DNA of 14,356 bases from Haloquadratum sp. J07HQX50 (GTDB lineage Archaea; Halobacteriota; Halobacteria; Halobacteriales; Haloferacaceae): assembly GCA_000416005.1 (NCBI GenBank), contig KE356562.1:1115765-1130120 (forward strand), read 5' to 3'. The position numbers and the translations under genes are program-made. Below are positions 1 through 7,044 of the stretch, in pieces. Below the pieces are notes generated by a model. That model had not been told where the DNA came from and ran no database searches. It was given only the letters and a program-made list of their open reading frames with translations. The first letter of the stretch is position 1. Each line of letters starts with the position of its first letter.

Positions 1-326
1 CAAGGCGAAAATCAAGAAGGACAAACATATCAAGGTTTTAGAACTGTCCGAACACGATACAGGCGAGATCTGTGGCATCTGCAGGAAGAAAGACAATAGC
101 CAGCGTGTCGGGCGCGGGTTGTATGTCTGCGAGTCGTGTGATGCGGTATTCAACGCCGACGTGAACGGGACAGAGCATATATGTCCCGACACGACGAACG
201 TAACTCCGAGTCGATACCTGATTCAGGTGGACACACGAGTCCCACCTGGGTGGCACAGCCTGGAGTCTACCCCCATGACCTCTCCCAAGGATTCCAACTT
301 CAGACAGAGGTATAGACTGCAAACCA
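1..326 (+). pseudogene. tnpB: TnpB (IS200/IS605, IS1341-type) C-terminal remnant, frameshifted
   Basis: This is the 3' end of a transposon-encoded TnpB, the RNA-guided nuclease relative carried by IS200/IS605 elements. The frame starting at base 2 shows a zinc ribbon, CGIC (71-82) and YVCESC (122-139), followed by the conserved NADVNG motif (152-169). Downstream, the family's usual tail reappears in other frames. VAQPGVYPHDLSQGF is read in the frame of base 241 up to a stop at 313-315, and DCKP is read from 315 in the third frame. At least two small indels therefore break the gene after the zinc ribbon. The 5' part lies outside the window. An IS right-end hairpin follows directly, which supports the assignment. 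The tail comparison is from memory of haloarchaeal TnpB proteins, not from an alignment. Confidence 0.85.
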
Positions 327-343
327 TCATATCCCACTTTCAG

Positions 344-377
344 GATTCCTCCGCCTGAAGGCAGAAGAGGATGTCAA
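344..377 (+). mobile_element. IS200/IS605-type right-end hairpin
   Basis: Just after the tnpB remnant comes GATTCCTC, then GCCT-GA-AGGC (353-362), then GAGGATGTCAA. The outer arms TCCTC (347-351) and GAGGA (367-371) pair around the inner stem, giving an imperfect hairpin. Haloarchaeal IS1341/IS605-like elements typically end in such a hairpin followed by GGATGTCAA. In active elements this end is bound by TnpA and overlaps the source of the TnpB guide RNA. The element boundary is therefore probably near base 377. Confidence 0.7.
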
Positions 378-583
378 TATGAGCCCCAGGTAACACAGAT
401 TTCGCTACCTCAGAAGTCGACACAAACGAGACATCCACTCGATTGTGTGTGCGATCATGAGGACAGGTCAGAATATTGAGAACTGATAGATATATCCACT
501 TATGATTAAGATACTGTGCGCTCGCATTTGATATGATGACCCGTAGCCGACGAGGCTTTGTTTTGGTATATACTTACGTCTCT

Positions 584-1033
584 ATGTCCACGTCGGAGGA
601 TTGGTCGGTTCCACTACTGCTATATTTTGATGCAAGCATATTGTATGCAGAAGACAATGCAACTCCACGGTCAGCGGCAGTCGGATACGTGTTTGAGAAT
701 GGGTCAGCGACGCTCTATACAGACTCGATTCCAATTGATGCCTTCATTTCGAGTGCACATTTGGAATATCGGGCACTCGTTGAAGCGACTCGCAAACTCG
801 CAGAGCGTACAGAAAGTCCAAGATCGCTCCATATTCATGGCGATGCAGATGACGTGATTCGAACTGTCGATCCATCACAGCCAGCAACTTCTGGTGATCG
901 GATCACTCGTCGACGCGTTGATCGGATCCGAAGATACACTGAAGAGATTCCAGTTGTGACTTACCGAAGCATCGAACGTGGGCATAATAAACATGCTCAT
1001 GAGGCGGCACGAGCAGGGCACAGAAGTGACTAA
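584..1033 (+). CDS. RNase HI-like protein (ribonuclease H fold)
   Basis: The product is a 149-residue, RNase H-fold protein probably acting on RNA in RNA-DNA hybrids, or another nuclease of the RVT_3/RNase H-like group. Visible landmarks in order are YFDAS (Asp16), HLEYRAL (Glu61), HGDADDVI (Asp87) and the C-terminal RGHNKHAHEAA segment. These match the D-E-D positions of the catalytic set. The fourth acid, expected in an N-x-x-A-D type motif, falls on His139 by eye. I prefer the start at 584 (MSTSEDW...) because the 17 extra residues from the in-frame ATGs at 533/536 look unlike a folded N terminus. However, an AT-rich box at about 500-508 would fit a leaderless start at 533, so the start is uncertain. 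It stands alone between transposon debris and a gene-poor gap. Confidence 0.8.
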   Translation: MSTSEDWSVPLLLYFDASILYAEDNATPRSAAVGYVFENGSATLYTDSIPIDAFISSAHLEYRALVEATRKLAERTESPRSLHIHGDADDVIRTVDPSQPATSGDRITRRRVDRIRRYTEEIPVVTYRSIERGHNKHAHEAARAGHRSD

Positions 1034-1906
1034 GCGGACGAAGGAATCGTCGGTACGCCACCAATAGGGCTGTCCAAATTATCAGTGCCGATCGCACTCA
1101 GACACTGAATCCAAACGGAATCCACCCACGATCAGGAAGGTTGGGAGCAGAACAGAGCTGTGAACGACCGCGCTCTCCCCTCGCTTGTTGAGGGCTTGCT
1201 GTTTCTGTGCCGGAGGTTATCAAGTGGACACAGCGCCTCCAAACTCCACAGGCGAATTGCTTGGGTGGTTCGGAGTCGGAGTGTCGCACTCCTGCCTGTT
1301 TGACAGTTGAGACTGATGATGCGCGGTTGAACACGACGGAGATGTGGGAAGCATCGTGCTACACGTCGTGACACGGAAGGGACGAAACGTGTGGAACTCC
1401 CTGAACAGTTATCACGGCGTTGACGAATCGCGAAGCGGTTCGCACACCACAGCTCACTGGAGACGCTGTATCTCGCCCCGACTCGCGGTCGCTCCTTGAG
1501 GACGGGGGATGAGTGCCTGTATCCTGCTAAAAACAAGCAGAACGCGCATCTCATTCGACTGATGACGTAATCGAGTAGAAATCGAGCCACGAACCACAGC
1601 TAAACCGATTAAATCACACTGAGCTAGTGTTGGTGCCCATGCGCCGGACTGCTCGTCAGACCGTAGAGAGTTTGCCGGGACCGTCGTGGCTGGTTGATAA
1701 CACTCGACATAGTGCAACTCTCGTGAGTCAGTACACATGAATAAAAAAGAGTCATGATACAACCCTACATGAGGCTCCACGCTGGAAGTCGATCCTCAGC
1801 TTGTGATAGCCATCTCTGGCGGGGGAAGAAGATAACACGTGCACCAGTTGGCCGATGTGTATATGTCTGTCTAATACGATTACTCTCTTAGATACTTCTC
1901 AACAAA
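1034..1906. other. Gene-poor gap, possibly eroded transposon sequence
   Basis: No convincing gene is seen on either strand. Open frames on the minus strand (for example 1132-1590 and 1454-1780) are rich in Arg, Ser and Cys and lack recognisable domains. A minus-strand stretch near 1480-1515 reads SSPVLKERPR, which resembles the tail of many haloarchaeal TnpB proteins (SPxLKER). This suggests a heavily decayed IS200/IS605 fragment, but only weakly. No tRNA, rRNA or CRISPR-like repeats were seen. The last bases before 1907 may hold the promoter of the symporter operon. Confidence 0.35.
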
Positions 1907-2134
1907 ATGGCTCGAAAACGTGTTGGACGAAAGAGCGGTACCGTATTGAGTGTGATGACCGCGCTGTTCATTGGCCATACTTTCATGCTCGGCGGATCGC
2001 CATCATTTGCACTTGGACTGCCACGGTGGTATTGGACGGTTGCTGGTGTCTCCGTATTACTGTATGCCGGGACGGTTGTTCTCATTGATGATTTCGCAGT
2101 TGGTGAGGCCCGTACGGAGGCGAACGACCGATGA
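1907..2134 (+). CDS. Small DUF3311-like membrane protein, symporter partner
   Basis: This 75-residue protein has a basic N terminus (MARKRVGRKSG) and two hydrophobic segments, about residues 12-32 and 41-62. GLPRWYW lies just before the second segment and the tail is acidic (IDDFAVGEARTE). Two helices with a G-L-P-aromatic motif, placed immediately before an SSS transporter, is the typical arrangement of DUF3311-type proteins, as YhdT is to the pantothenate symporter PanF in bacteria. Its stop codon overlaps the next start in an ATGA, so the two are almost surely translated together. It probably assists or stabilises the symporter; its exact role is unknown. No Shine-Dalgarno is visible before the ATG. 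Family assignment is from size, topology and context. Confidence 0.8.
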   Translation: MARKRVGRKSGTVLSVMTALFIGHTFMLGGSPSFALGLPRWYWTVAGVSVLLYAGTVVLIDDFAVGEARTEANDR

Positions 2135-3573
2135 TCCCGACGACGATTGTTGTCGGATTGTATTTCGCTGGATTGCTCGGCGTTGGAGGATATGCTGCCC
2201 GGCGCACTGAGTACAATCCAGCTGATTACTACATTGCTAACCGTGGATTAGGAACAATTGTGCTGACATTCACGCTTGTTGCGACGATTTTCTCAGCGTG
2301 GACTTTCTTCGGTGTTGGGGCCGCTGCTCGTGGGAGTGGTGCTGGTGTATTTGGGTTTGTTGCGTTGACCGCACCATTGTACGCGCTGTTTTTCGGACTC
2401 ATCGGGACGCGTGTTAACCGGCTCGGAACGAAGCTTGATGTGCTGACGCCTGTTGAATACCTCGAGAAGCGATATGAGTCTCCACTCGTTGGGATAATCT
2501 ACCTGCTCATTTCAATCGTGTTTCTCACAGCATTTGTTGCAACACAGATCATCGGTGGTGCAATTGCACTTGATCTTCTCCTGAATCTCCCGTATCGGGC
2601 AGCGGTTCTGCTCATTGGCACATTTATGCTCATTTATATTCACATCGCAGGAATGCGGGGAGTTGCATGGTCGGATCTGATTCAGGGAACAGTGATGCTA
2701 ATCACCCTGGCTGGCGCGTTTGGCTTCGTGCTCGTGACTGTCGGTGGAGATGACGTTGTCTCACGAGTGACTGCTGCTTCGTCAGGCGCTGTGTTTACGC
2801 TCCCTGGGCCGACAGGCACATGGACTCCCATCTACATTCTCTCATTTGCTAGTTTCTTTGTCCTTGGTGTCCCAGCGTACCCACAGGTGTATCAGCGGTA
2901 TCTTGGGGCACGGAGCACAGATATCCTCAAAAAATCTGCATACCTTTTTCCGCTGGTGTCAATCCCAATTTATTTTTTGGCCGCTGGGCTTGGCGTCTGG
3001 TCGCTTGGCTTCATTGCTGACCCGCCAAATGCTGACTACGCTATTCCACTAATGATTGAGCAGTTAACGACACCAGCGATATTTGGCGTTGCACTTGCCG
3101 CTGGTGTCGCAGCTTTGATGTCGACCGCTGACTCGGTGTTGCTGTCGCTTTCCTCAATGGTCTCGCGAGATGTGTATCGAAGATACATCGAACCTGAGGC
3201 GAGTGACAAACGAGAGGTGCGAGTATCGCAAGCAGTACTCGTGACTCTCCTCACGCTCGCACTTGGCCTCGCATTCGCACGCCCTGCCGGTGTTTTTCGC
3301 TTGGGTTCATTTGCTGTTGCTGGATTCGCTGCAACCGCACCTGCGCTTTTGCTTGGAGTGGTCTGGTCAGATGCGACCCGCGATGCTGCGGTTGTCTCTA
3401 TGCTCCTCGGTGCTGGTTTGATGGTGTTATTTGTCACGAACGTGCTCCCGAGTTCTCTCACGATGGGTCTCCATTACGGATTTGTCGGTTCCGTTGTGAG
3501 TTTACTCTCGTTTATTCTTGTATCAGCCATTACAACCCGGCCATCTGGAGTTGAGTACGTCTACACAAACTAA
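2131..3573 (+). CDS. SSS-family sodium:solute symporter
   Basis: The 480-residue polytopic membrane protein has about 12-13 hydrophobic segments, normal length for the solute:sodium symporter family (LeuT fold). Family landmarks are DYYIANRGL (32-40), TPVEYLEKRY (106-115), GMRGVAWSDLIQG (174-186, first signature) and AALMSTADSVLLSLSSMVSRDVY (about 327-349, second signature). The Ser/Thr pair at 331-332 lies where Na2-site ligands are expected in transmembrane helix 8. YPQVYQRYLGA (250-260) is also typical. It should import a small organic solute with Na+, in line with the high-salt setting; the substrate (acid, vitamin, amino acid or similar) cannot be read from sequence. It overlaps the upstream small membrane gene by four bases, forming a two-gene operon. 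A hairpin 28 bases after the stop may end the transcript. Confidence 0.93.
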   Translation: MIPTTIVVGLYFAGLLGVGGYAARRTEYNPADYYIANRGLGTIVLTFTLVATIFSAWTFFGVGAAARGSGAGVFGFVALTAPLYALFFGLIGTRVNRLGTKLDVLTPVEYLEKRYESPLVGIIYLLISIVFLTAFVATQIIGGAIALDLLLNLPYRAAVLLIGTFMLIYIHIAGMRGVAWSDLIQGTVMLITLAGAFGFVLVTVGGDDVVSRVTAASSGAVFTLPGPTGTWTPIYILSFASFFVLGVPAYPQVYQRYLGARSTDILKKSAYLFPLVSIPIYFLAAGLGVWSLGFIADPPNADYAIPLMIEQLTTPAIFGVALAAGVAALMSTADSVLLSLSSMVSRDVYRRYIEPEASDKREVRVSQAVLVTLLTLALGLAFARPAGVFRLGSFAVAGFAATAPALLLGVVWSDATRDAAVVSMLLGAGLMVLFVTNVLPSSLTMGLHYGFVGSVVSLLSFILVSAITTRPSGVEYVYTN

Positions 3574-3600
3574 AATGACACGTCAATCGCTTCAGGGTGA

Positions 3601-3634
3601 CGTGGTTCGAGAGTCTCCGATTCTCGTCACCACG
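3601..3634 (+). terminator. Inverted repeat downstream of the symporter gene
   Basis: CGTGGT (3601-3606) pairs with ACCACG (3629-3634), and inside it CGAGA (3608-3612) pairs with TCTCG (3622-3626), leaving a 9-base loop. The structure begins 28 bases after the symporter stop and is followed by TTTGTG. It could be a transcription end or RNA-processing signal for the operon. It could equally be a transposon end, because a tnpB fragment on the other strand lies just beyond it. Confidence 0.4.
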
Positions 3635-3801
3635 TTTGTGATCTCTGTTCGAATCCGGGGCTTGTCAGTGGACTCCTGCCCTTCTCGAGTGGCTTGGTCG
3701 GTCGAAACGAGTATGTGCGTCCAATGTATCTGAATTGAGAGCCGGTTAGCTCGTAGCCCGTTCAGCACCAGACGTGAGTCAATGCTGACATGAACGAGAC
3801 A

Positions 3802-4072
3802 TCACCTGATGTTGCGAGTGGCATTGTAATCGCTGTATGACTGTTTTTCCATACTTGAACACTCACATTCATCACCAGTTCGATTATCCTCGTGCGTGAA
3901 TCCGCACCGTGATTACACCGTTGGGTCGTGCATGCAGGAGCCACATCGTCCATTTCGATACCGTATTCCTCGGCTTTGTATTCGACGTGACGCTGAAGTT
4001 CACGGAGCGCCCACTGCTGGAAGCTTGAGCTATTCGAGATATGATCTCGTGTTTCAGACTCTCAAACCTCAT
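3802..4072 (-). pseudogene. tnpB: TnpB (IS200/IS605) internal fragment, two frameshifts
   Basis: Read on the minus strand, three consecutive frames spell the RuvC/zinc-ribbon part of a TnpB. FESLKHE comes first (from about 4066), then SFQQWALRELQRHVEYKAEEYG followed by MDDVAPACTTQRC in a second frame (from about 4025; Trp codon at 4013-4011). A third frame gives CGFTHEDNRTGDECECSSM and then YSDYNATRNI, up to a stop at 3804-3802. Family proteins usually read FENLKHIR, WAFREL..VEYKAE.YGI, YTSQRC, CGFTHEDNRDG and HADYNAAKNI in the same order. The second Cys of the second zinc pair is replaced by Met. With two frameshifts and no clear N terminus the gene is dead. It is a different subtype from the remnant at the left edge. 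Confidence 0.83.
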
Positions 4073-4330
4073 CGCCGTACAGCAGTTCTCAACAGCTTCT
4101 CAGACGAGTGCTTTCGCCAGTGGAGGTAGTCGACTCCACTGAGCGAAACGACTGTCGGTGCTGTTGAATCTCTGTTGGTGCGGAGTGCCTTAGGGTCAAA
4201 TGGTTCGAGACGCGCTTCATCATTACGGAAATAACGACTCTTGTACCGCTTATACATACGGTGAAGATGAGGGTGATATGTTACGAATGCGGTCCAAAGA
4301 GAGCTATCAGAGCCAAAATATTGGGGGAAC
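4073..4330. other. Unassigned sequence upstream of the tnpB fragment
   Basis: Before the tnpB fragment on the minus strand lies an open stretch (4257-4069) reading MYKRYKSRYFRNDEARLEPF and ending KHSSEKLLRTAVRR. It could be the degraded N-terminal half of the same TnpB, but I see no motif that proves it. Nothing else is recognisable before the cyclase stop codon at 4331. Confidence 0.3.
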
Positions 4331-4999
4331 TCATGAACTCTTTGGTTTCACCAGAAGACGGACCTGAGAACCATCTCGGTTTGCATACGGAATCGGTGTG
4401 CAAATGATGTCATACCGGCCGGGGCTAACGGATGAAAGATTGGCAATCCCTTCAATAATTAAGATATCTTCGGGGAGTAAGGTGAAATGGACGTGATGAT
4501 TATCCAAGTCAGCTCCTGGCTTATCAGCCGAAAGAGCATCAATGCCAAAGCAAGCGATGTTTTTTTCGATCATAAATTCAGCTGCCTCTTGCTGTGGGTA
4601 TACGAATTCCTGTAGATACTGTTCGGTGCTGGCAGGTTTCATCCCGCAATTGAGGATTAAATAATCACCCTGCGATAGATTGTGCTCGCGTGCCTTTGTC
4701 TCGAGTTCCGCTCGAGTGATCGCTGTGTTGGGATTCTTATGGCTAAAGTCTAAGATCACTCCCTCAGCAATCATTTCATCGACAGTGATCTCGTCAATTG
4801 TTCGGTATGCATCCTTTGAGAGGAAATGCGTCGGGGCGTCCATATGAGTTCCACAGTGTGTCTCAAGATGCAGGATCGTCGAATTATATCCGTCCTCTTC
4901 AAGCACGGCAAAATCCTCAAATTCTGGGTCAGGATGGAGGGGAGGCAGTGTTGGGCTATCTTGGTCAAGTGTCTGTGTCAGATCTGTCCATTCACTCAT
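4331..4999 (-). CDS. Cyclase-family metal hydrolase (kynurenine formamidase-like)
   Basis: The 222-residue protein belongs to the cyclase/KynB superfamily (PF04199), whose members hydrolyse formyl-kynurenine, isatin or related amides. The hallmark HCGTHMDAPTHF lies at residues 48-59: His48, His52 and Asp54 are the usual metal ligands and His58 a catalytic base. The second conserved block is HFTLLPEDILIIEGIANL (171-188), with His171 and Glu183 completing the site. Length is normal and no signal peptide is seen, so it should be cytoplasmic. The start at 4999 places an A/T-rich TTTACG box (about 5023-5030) near -27, consistent with leaderless transcription. It is divergent from the AI-2E gene. 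No tryptophan-degradation neighbours are visible, so the substrate is open. Confidence 0.92.
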   Translation of the reverse strand: MSEWTDLTQTLDQDSPTLPPLHPDPEFEDFAVLEEDGYNSTILHLETHCGTHMDAPTHFLSKDAYRTIDEITVDEMIAEGVILDFSHKNPNTAITRAELETKAREHNLSQGDYLILNCGMKPASTEQYLQEFVYPQQEAAEFMIEKNIACFGIDALSADKPGADLDNHHVHFTLLPEDILIIEGIANLSSVSPGRYDIICTPIPYANRDGSQVRLLVKPKSS

Positions 5000-5100
5000 G
5001 TGGGATACTGTAGACTATACACGTAAATCGATATCTGTTATGAAGATTCAATAACAGATCCACTGAACAGCCTATTTTATCAACTCTATACCATACATCA

Positions 5101-5129
5101 CCAATATTCGGCTATATTGGATAATATTG
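5101..5129. promoter_or_regulatory. Inverted repeat in divergent promoter region (operator candidate)
   Basis: CCAATAT (5101-5107) and ATATTGG (5114-5120) are perfect inverted arms with a 6-base spacer. AATATTG (5123-5129) is a further inverted copy of CAATATT (5102-5108). The array lies between the divergent cyclase and AI-2E starts, 17 bases upstream of the AI-2E TATA-like box. This position suits an operator for a dimeric DNA-binding protein. AT-rich palindromes also arise by chance. Confidence 0.4.
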
Positions 5130-5145
5130 TAGCTGATAATCAGTC

Positions 5146-5152
5146 TTTATTT
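5146..5152 (+). promoter_or_regulatory. TATA-like box of the AI-2E family gene
   Basis: TTTATTT is centred 27 bases upstream of the ATG at 5176, the spacing expected for an archaeal TATA box when transcription starts at or next to the start codon. No Shine-Dalgarno sequence precedes the ATG, which agrees with a leaderless message. Confidence 0.6.
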
Positions 5153-5175
5153 GTGATCAGCGACGGCTACATGAT

Positions 5176-6273
5176 ATGAATGAAAAGCGTCTGCTAGTTG
5201 CGGGGTTTGGCGCTGCCGTTGCTGGAGTCATAGGCTTTCTCGTGTCTCAATTCATGACTGCATTCACAATCTCTGTTTTTTTATACTACTCATCACGGAG
5301 ATTTTATCACCGAATTGCACGCTTTGATATTCCTCAGCAGTTGAGTGCACTGGTAACCATCGGATCACTCGTTGTCCCGTTTATTGTGCTTCTTGGTTAT
5401 ACAATTATTCTGCTGGCGATTGAGATCCGTGATTTTGTCCAAACATACCCTGTCGTTGAGTCGCTTCCGGATAGTGTTGCTCAGTTTGAGGGCGTCAATC
5501 AGTTGCCAGCCCCAACGATCGATGGGATTGTGAGTGCGTACCAATCCGGACAGTTGGATGCGTTTATTCAGTTTGGAATTGAGAATGTGGCATTTGCGAC
5601 AAGCTTGGCGAGTGGATTGATACTCAATACATTCATTATCACAGTTATCACATACTTGCTGCTCATCGAGGGAAGCGCATTCCGTGACTGGTTGCTTCGG
5701 TTTGACGATGAAGATGTTGCCCGGGAGTTCTTTCAAGCCGCTGATAGAGAACTGGAAGCAGTGCTGTTCGGAAACCTACTAAATGTGATAATCATCTCAC
5801 TCATCGGTGTCATCGTATTCATGAGCTACAATGTCGTCGCACCAGACCCTGCGGAGGTCCCATATCCAGTCCTGTCTGGCACGCTTACTGGCATTGCGAG
5901 TTTAATTCCAGTGATTGGAATGAAAATTGTATATATTCCGTTAGCAGTATTTGGATCAGTGCCAGTCATTTTGCAGGGCGAGAATGTGTTGTTAGTCTAT
6001 CTTGGTGGATTTCTGCTATTAGCAATTGTCGTCGTTGATACGATTCCGGATATCGTACTTCGACCGTATTTGAGTGGGAAGCGGACGCACGTTGGATTAT
6101 TAATGCTCGCGTATATTTTTGGTCCAGTCGTTCTGGGATTCTATGGATTGTTTTTTGCCCCAATCGTGTTAGTAATCGGACTAACGTTTGCTGACACCGC
6201 ACTCCCCCGGCTTCTCGGTGCAGATAAGAAGAATCAACTCCCGTCAACACAATCTACGTTGGATGATTTCTAA
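5176..6273 (+). CDS. AI-2E family transporter (UPF0118-type membrane protein)
   Basis: The 365-residue multi-pass membrane protein has hydrophobic hairpins at about 6-39 and 56-84, a soluble stretch at about 86-140, and five or more helices after residue 140. Family features include LTGIASLIPVIGMK (237-250) and the C-terminal block PDIVLRPYLSGKRTHVGLL (291-309), followed by FGPVVLGFYGLFFAPI (315-330). Members of PF01594 include quorum-signal exporters and Na+/H+ antiporters; most archaeal members are uncharacterised, so the cargo is unknown. Length is typical. The start has a well-placed TATA-like box and is divergent from the cyclase gene. The stop is followed at once by T5 (6274-6278), which could act as an archaeal terminator. 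The neighbouring cupredoxin gene is convergent. Confidence 0.92.
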   Translation: MNEKRLLVAGFGAAVAGVIGFLVSQFMTAFTISVFLYYSSRRFYHRIARFDIPQQLSALVTIGSLVVPFIVLLGYTIILLAIEIRDFVQTYPVVESLPDSVAQFEGVNQLPAPTIDGIVSAYQSGQLDAFIQFGIENVAFATSLASGLILNTFIITVITYLLLIEGSAFRDWLLRFDDEDVAREFFQAADRELEAVLFGNLLNVIIISLIGVIVFMSYNVVAPDPAEVPYPVLSGTLTGIASLIPVIGMKIVYIPLAVFGSVPVILQGENVLLVYLGGFLLLAIVVVDTIPDIVLRPYLSGKRTHVGLLMLAYIFGPVVLGFYGLFFAPIVLVIGLTFADTALPRLLGADKKNQLPSTQSTLDDF

Positions 6274-6352
6274 TTTTTACAGCAAGTGCATGTGCTTACT
6301 CAAAGTGTGGAAACGTTTCGTATCTGAAATGTATTCCCACGAATAAGACTAT

Positions 6353-6369
6353 GCCACAAGTTCTGTGGC
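6353..6369. terminator. Hairpin between convergent AI-2E and cupredoxin genes
   Basis: GCCACA and TGTGGC form a perfect 6-bp stem around a 5-base loop. It sits in the 122-base gap between two convergent stop codons, where a bidirectional terminator or RNA-stabilising hairpin would be expected. There is no T-run on either side, so the role is tentative. Confidence 0.3.
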
Positions 6370-6395
6370 CCGCGCCGTGTTGATGAGTGAATCGG

Positions 6396-7031
6396 TCATG
6401 TTGACTCAATATCACCCTGCATTGAGGAGTGGACTGTACAGATATAATATGCAGCCTCATCTGCCAGTGTGTCAGTGAAAGTGAATGCGACTGTATCATC
6501 ATTATCGACCCAATTGACAGCACTATCGTCTACAAATGTGCCACCGGATGATTGCGAGAGTAGCGGCGTGTCATCAGTCGCTCGAATAGCGAGCGGATGA
6601 GAACTCCAACCATTATTATCGATAATGTATCGTTGGCCAGTTTCAAGCGTCAGGGTCGGGTTTTGTTCTCCAAGCGGTGCCACCGACCCACTCTCATCCT
6701 CGGTAATCTCCCATGCACGGAAGCTTATATTATCAATCACAAGCGAAACCTCTGGCTGCGTCTCAGTCTCAGTCTCAGTCTCTGAACTCATCTTAGTCCC
6801 GATTTCGGTGCTCGCCGTCGGCTCAGCTTCTGTATTTGTGTTCGTTTCAGTCTGTGTGTCGGTCGTTTCGCTGACTCCTGTGCCTGCCTGTTCAGGCGTG
6901 TCTGACTCAGGTGCTTCGGCGGTGTTTTCATTACTGGCACTCCGTGTTTGGCTGGAACAACCTGCTAATCCTGTTGTGAATACAGCCCCTAAGACGGACA
7001 ATAATTTCCGTCGTTGTTTATCTAAAGACAT
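6396..7031 (-). CDS. Lipid-anchored cupredoxin (halocyanin/plastocyanin-like)
   Basis: The 211-residue secreted protein begins with a twin-arginine-like signal (KQRRKLLSVLG, 5-15) and a lipobox LAGC with Cys25, so it is probably Tat-exported and lipid-anchored outside the membrane. Residues 26-93 form a Ser/Thr/Glu-rich spacer containing a TETETET repeat. The C-terminal domain (about 95-211) has the layout of a type 1 copper protein: SSHPLAI gives His145 and YYICTVHSSM gives Cys198, His201 and Met204. The C-x2-H-x2-M loop is shorter than the C-x2-H-x4-M of plastocyanin and halocyanin and resembles that of amicyanin. It probably carries electrons or binds copper at the cell surface; the partner is not visible here. 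The start at 7031 fits a leaderless promoter framed by a perfect inverted repeat. Confidence 0.87.
   Translation of the reverse strand: MSLDKQRRKLLSVLGAVFTTGLAGCSSQTRSASNENTAEAPESDTPEQAGTGVSETTDTQTETNTNTEAEPTASTEIGTKMSSETETETETQPEVSLVIDNISFRAWEITEDESGSVAPLGEQNPTLTLETGQRYIIDNNGWSSHPLAIRATDDTPLLSQSSGGTFVDDSAVNWVDNDDTVAFTFTDTLADEAAYYICTVHSSMQGDIEST
6761..6784 (-). repeat. Tandem 6-bp repeat coding the Thr-Glu linker
   Basis: TCTCAG occurs three times in tandem (6761-6778), followed by the near copy TCTCTG. On the coding strand it yields alternating Glu and Thr in the spacer between the lipobox and the copper domain. The six-base unit keeps frame, so copy number may vary between strains without breaking the gene. 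Confidence 0.8.
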
Positions 7032-7044
7032 AGATAATATCTCA

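Noticed and set aside
1132..1590. 152-codon minus-strand frame as a real gene
   Set aside because: Very Arg/Ser/Cys-rich composition unlike haloarchaeal proteins and no domain; more likely decayed or non-coding DNA.
3036..3461. Minus-strand open frame of 141 codons inside the symporter gene
   Set aside because: Low-complexity Ala/Thr/Ser content and full overlap with a well-supported gene mark it as a shadow.
3648..3664. GTTCGAATCCGGGG resembling a tRNA T-arm
   Set aside because: The bases flanking TTCGAATC do not form a T-stem, and no anticodon arm or acceptor stem can be drawn upstream.
4798..5026. Plus-strand open frames opposite the cyclase start
   Set aside because: Shadows of the cyclase gene; no start signal and no domain.
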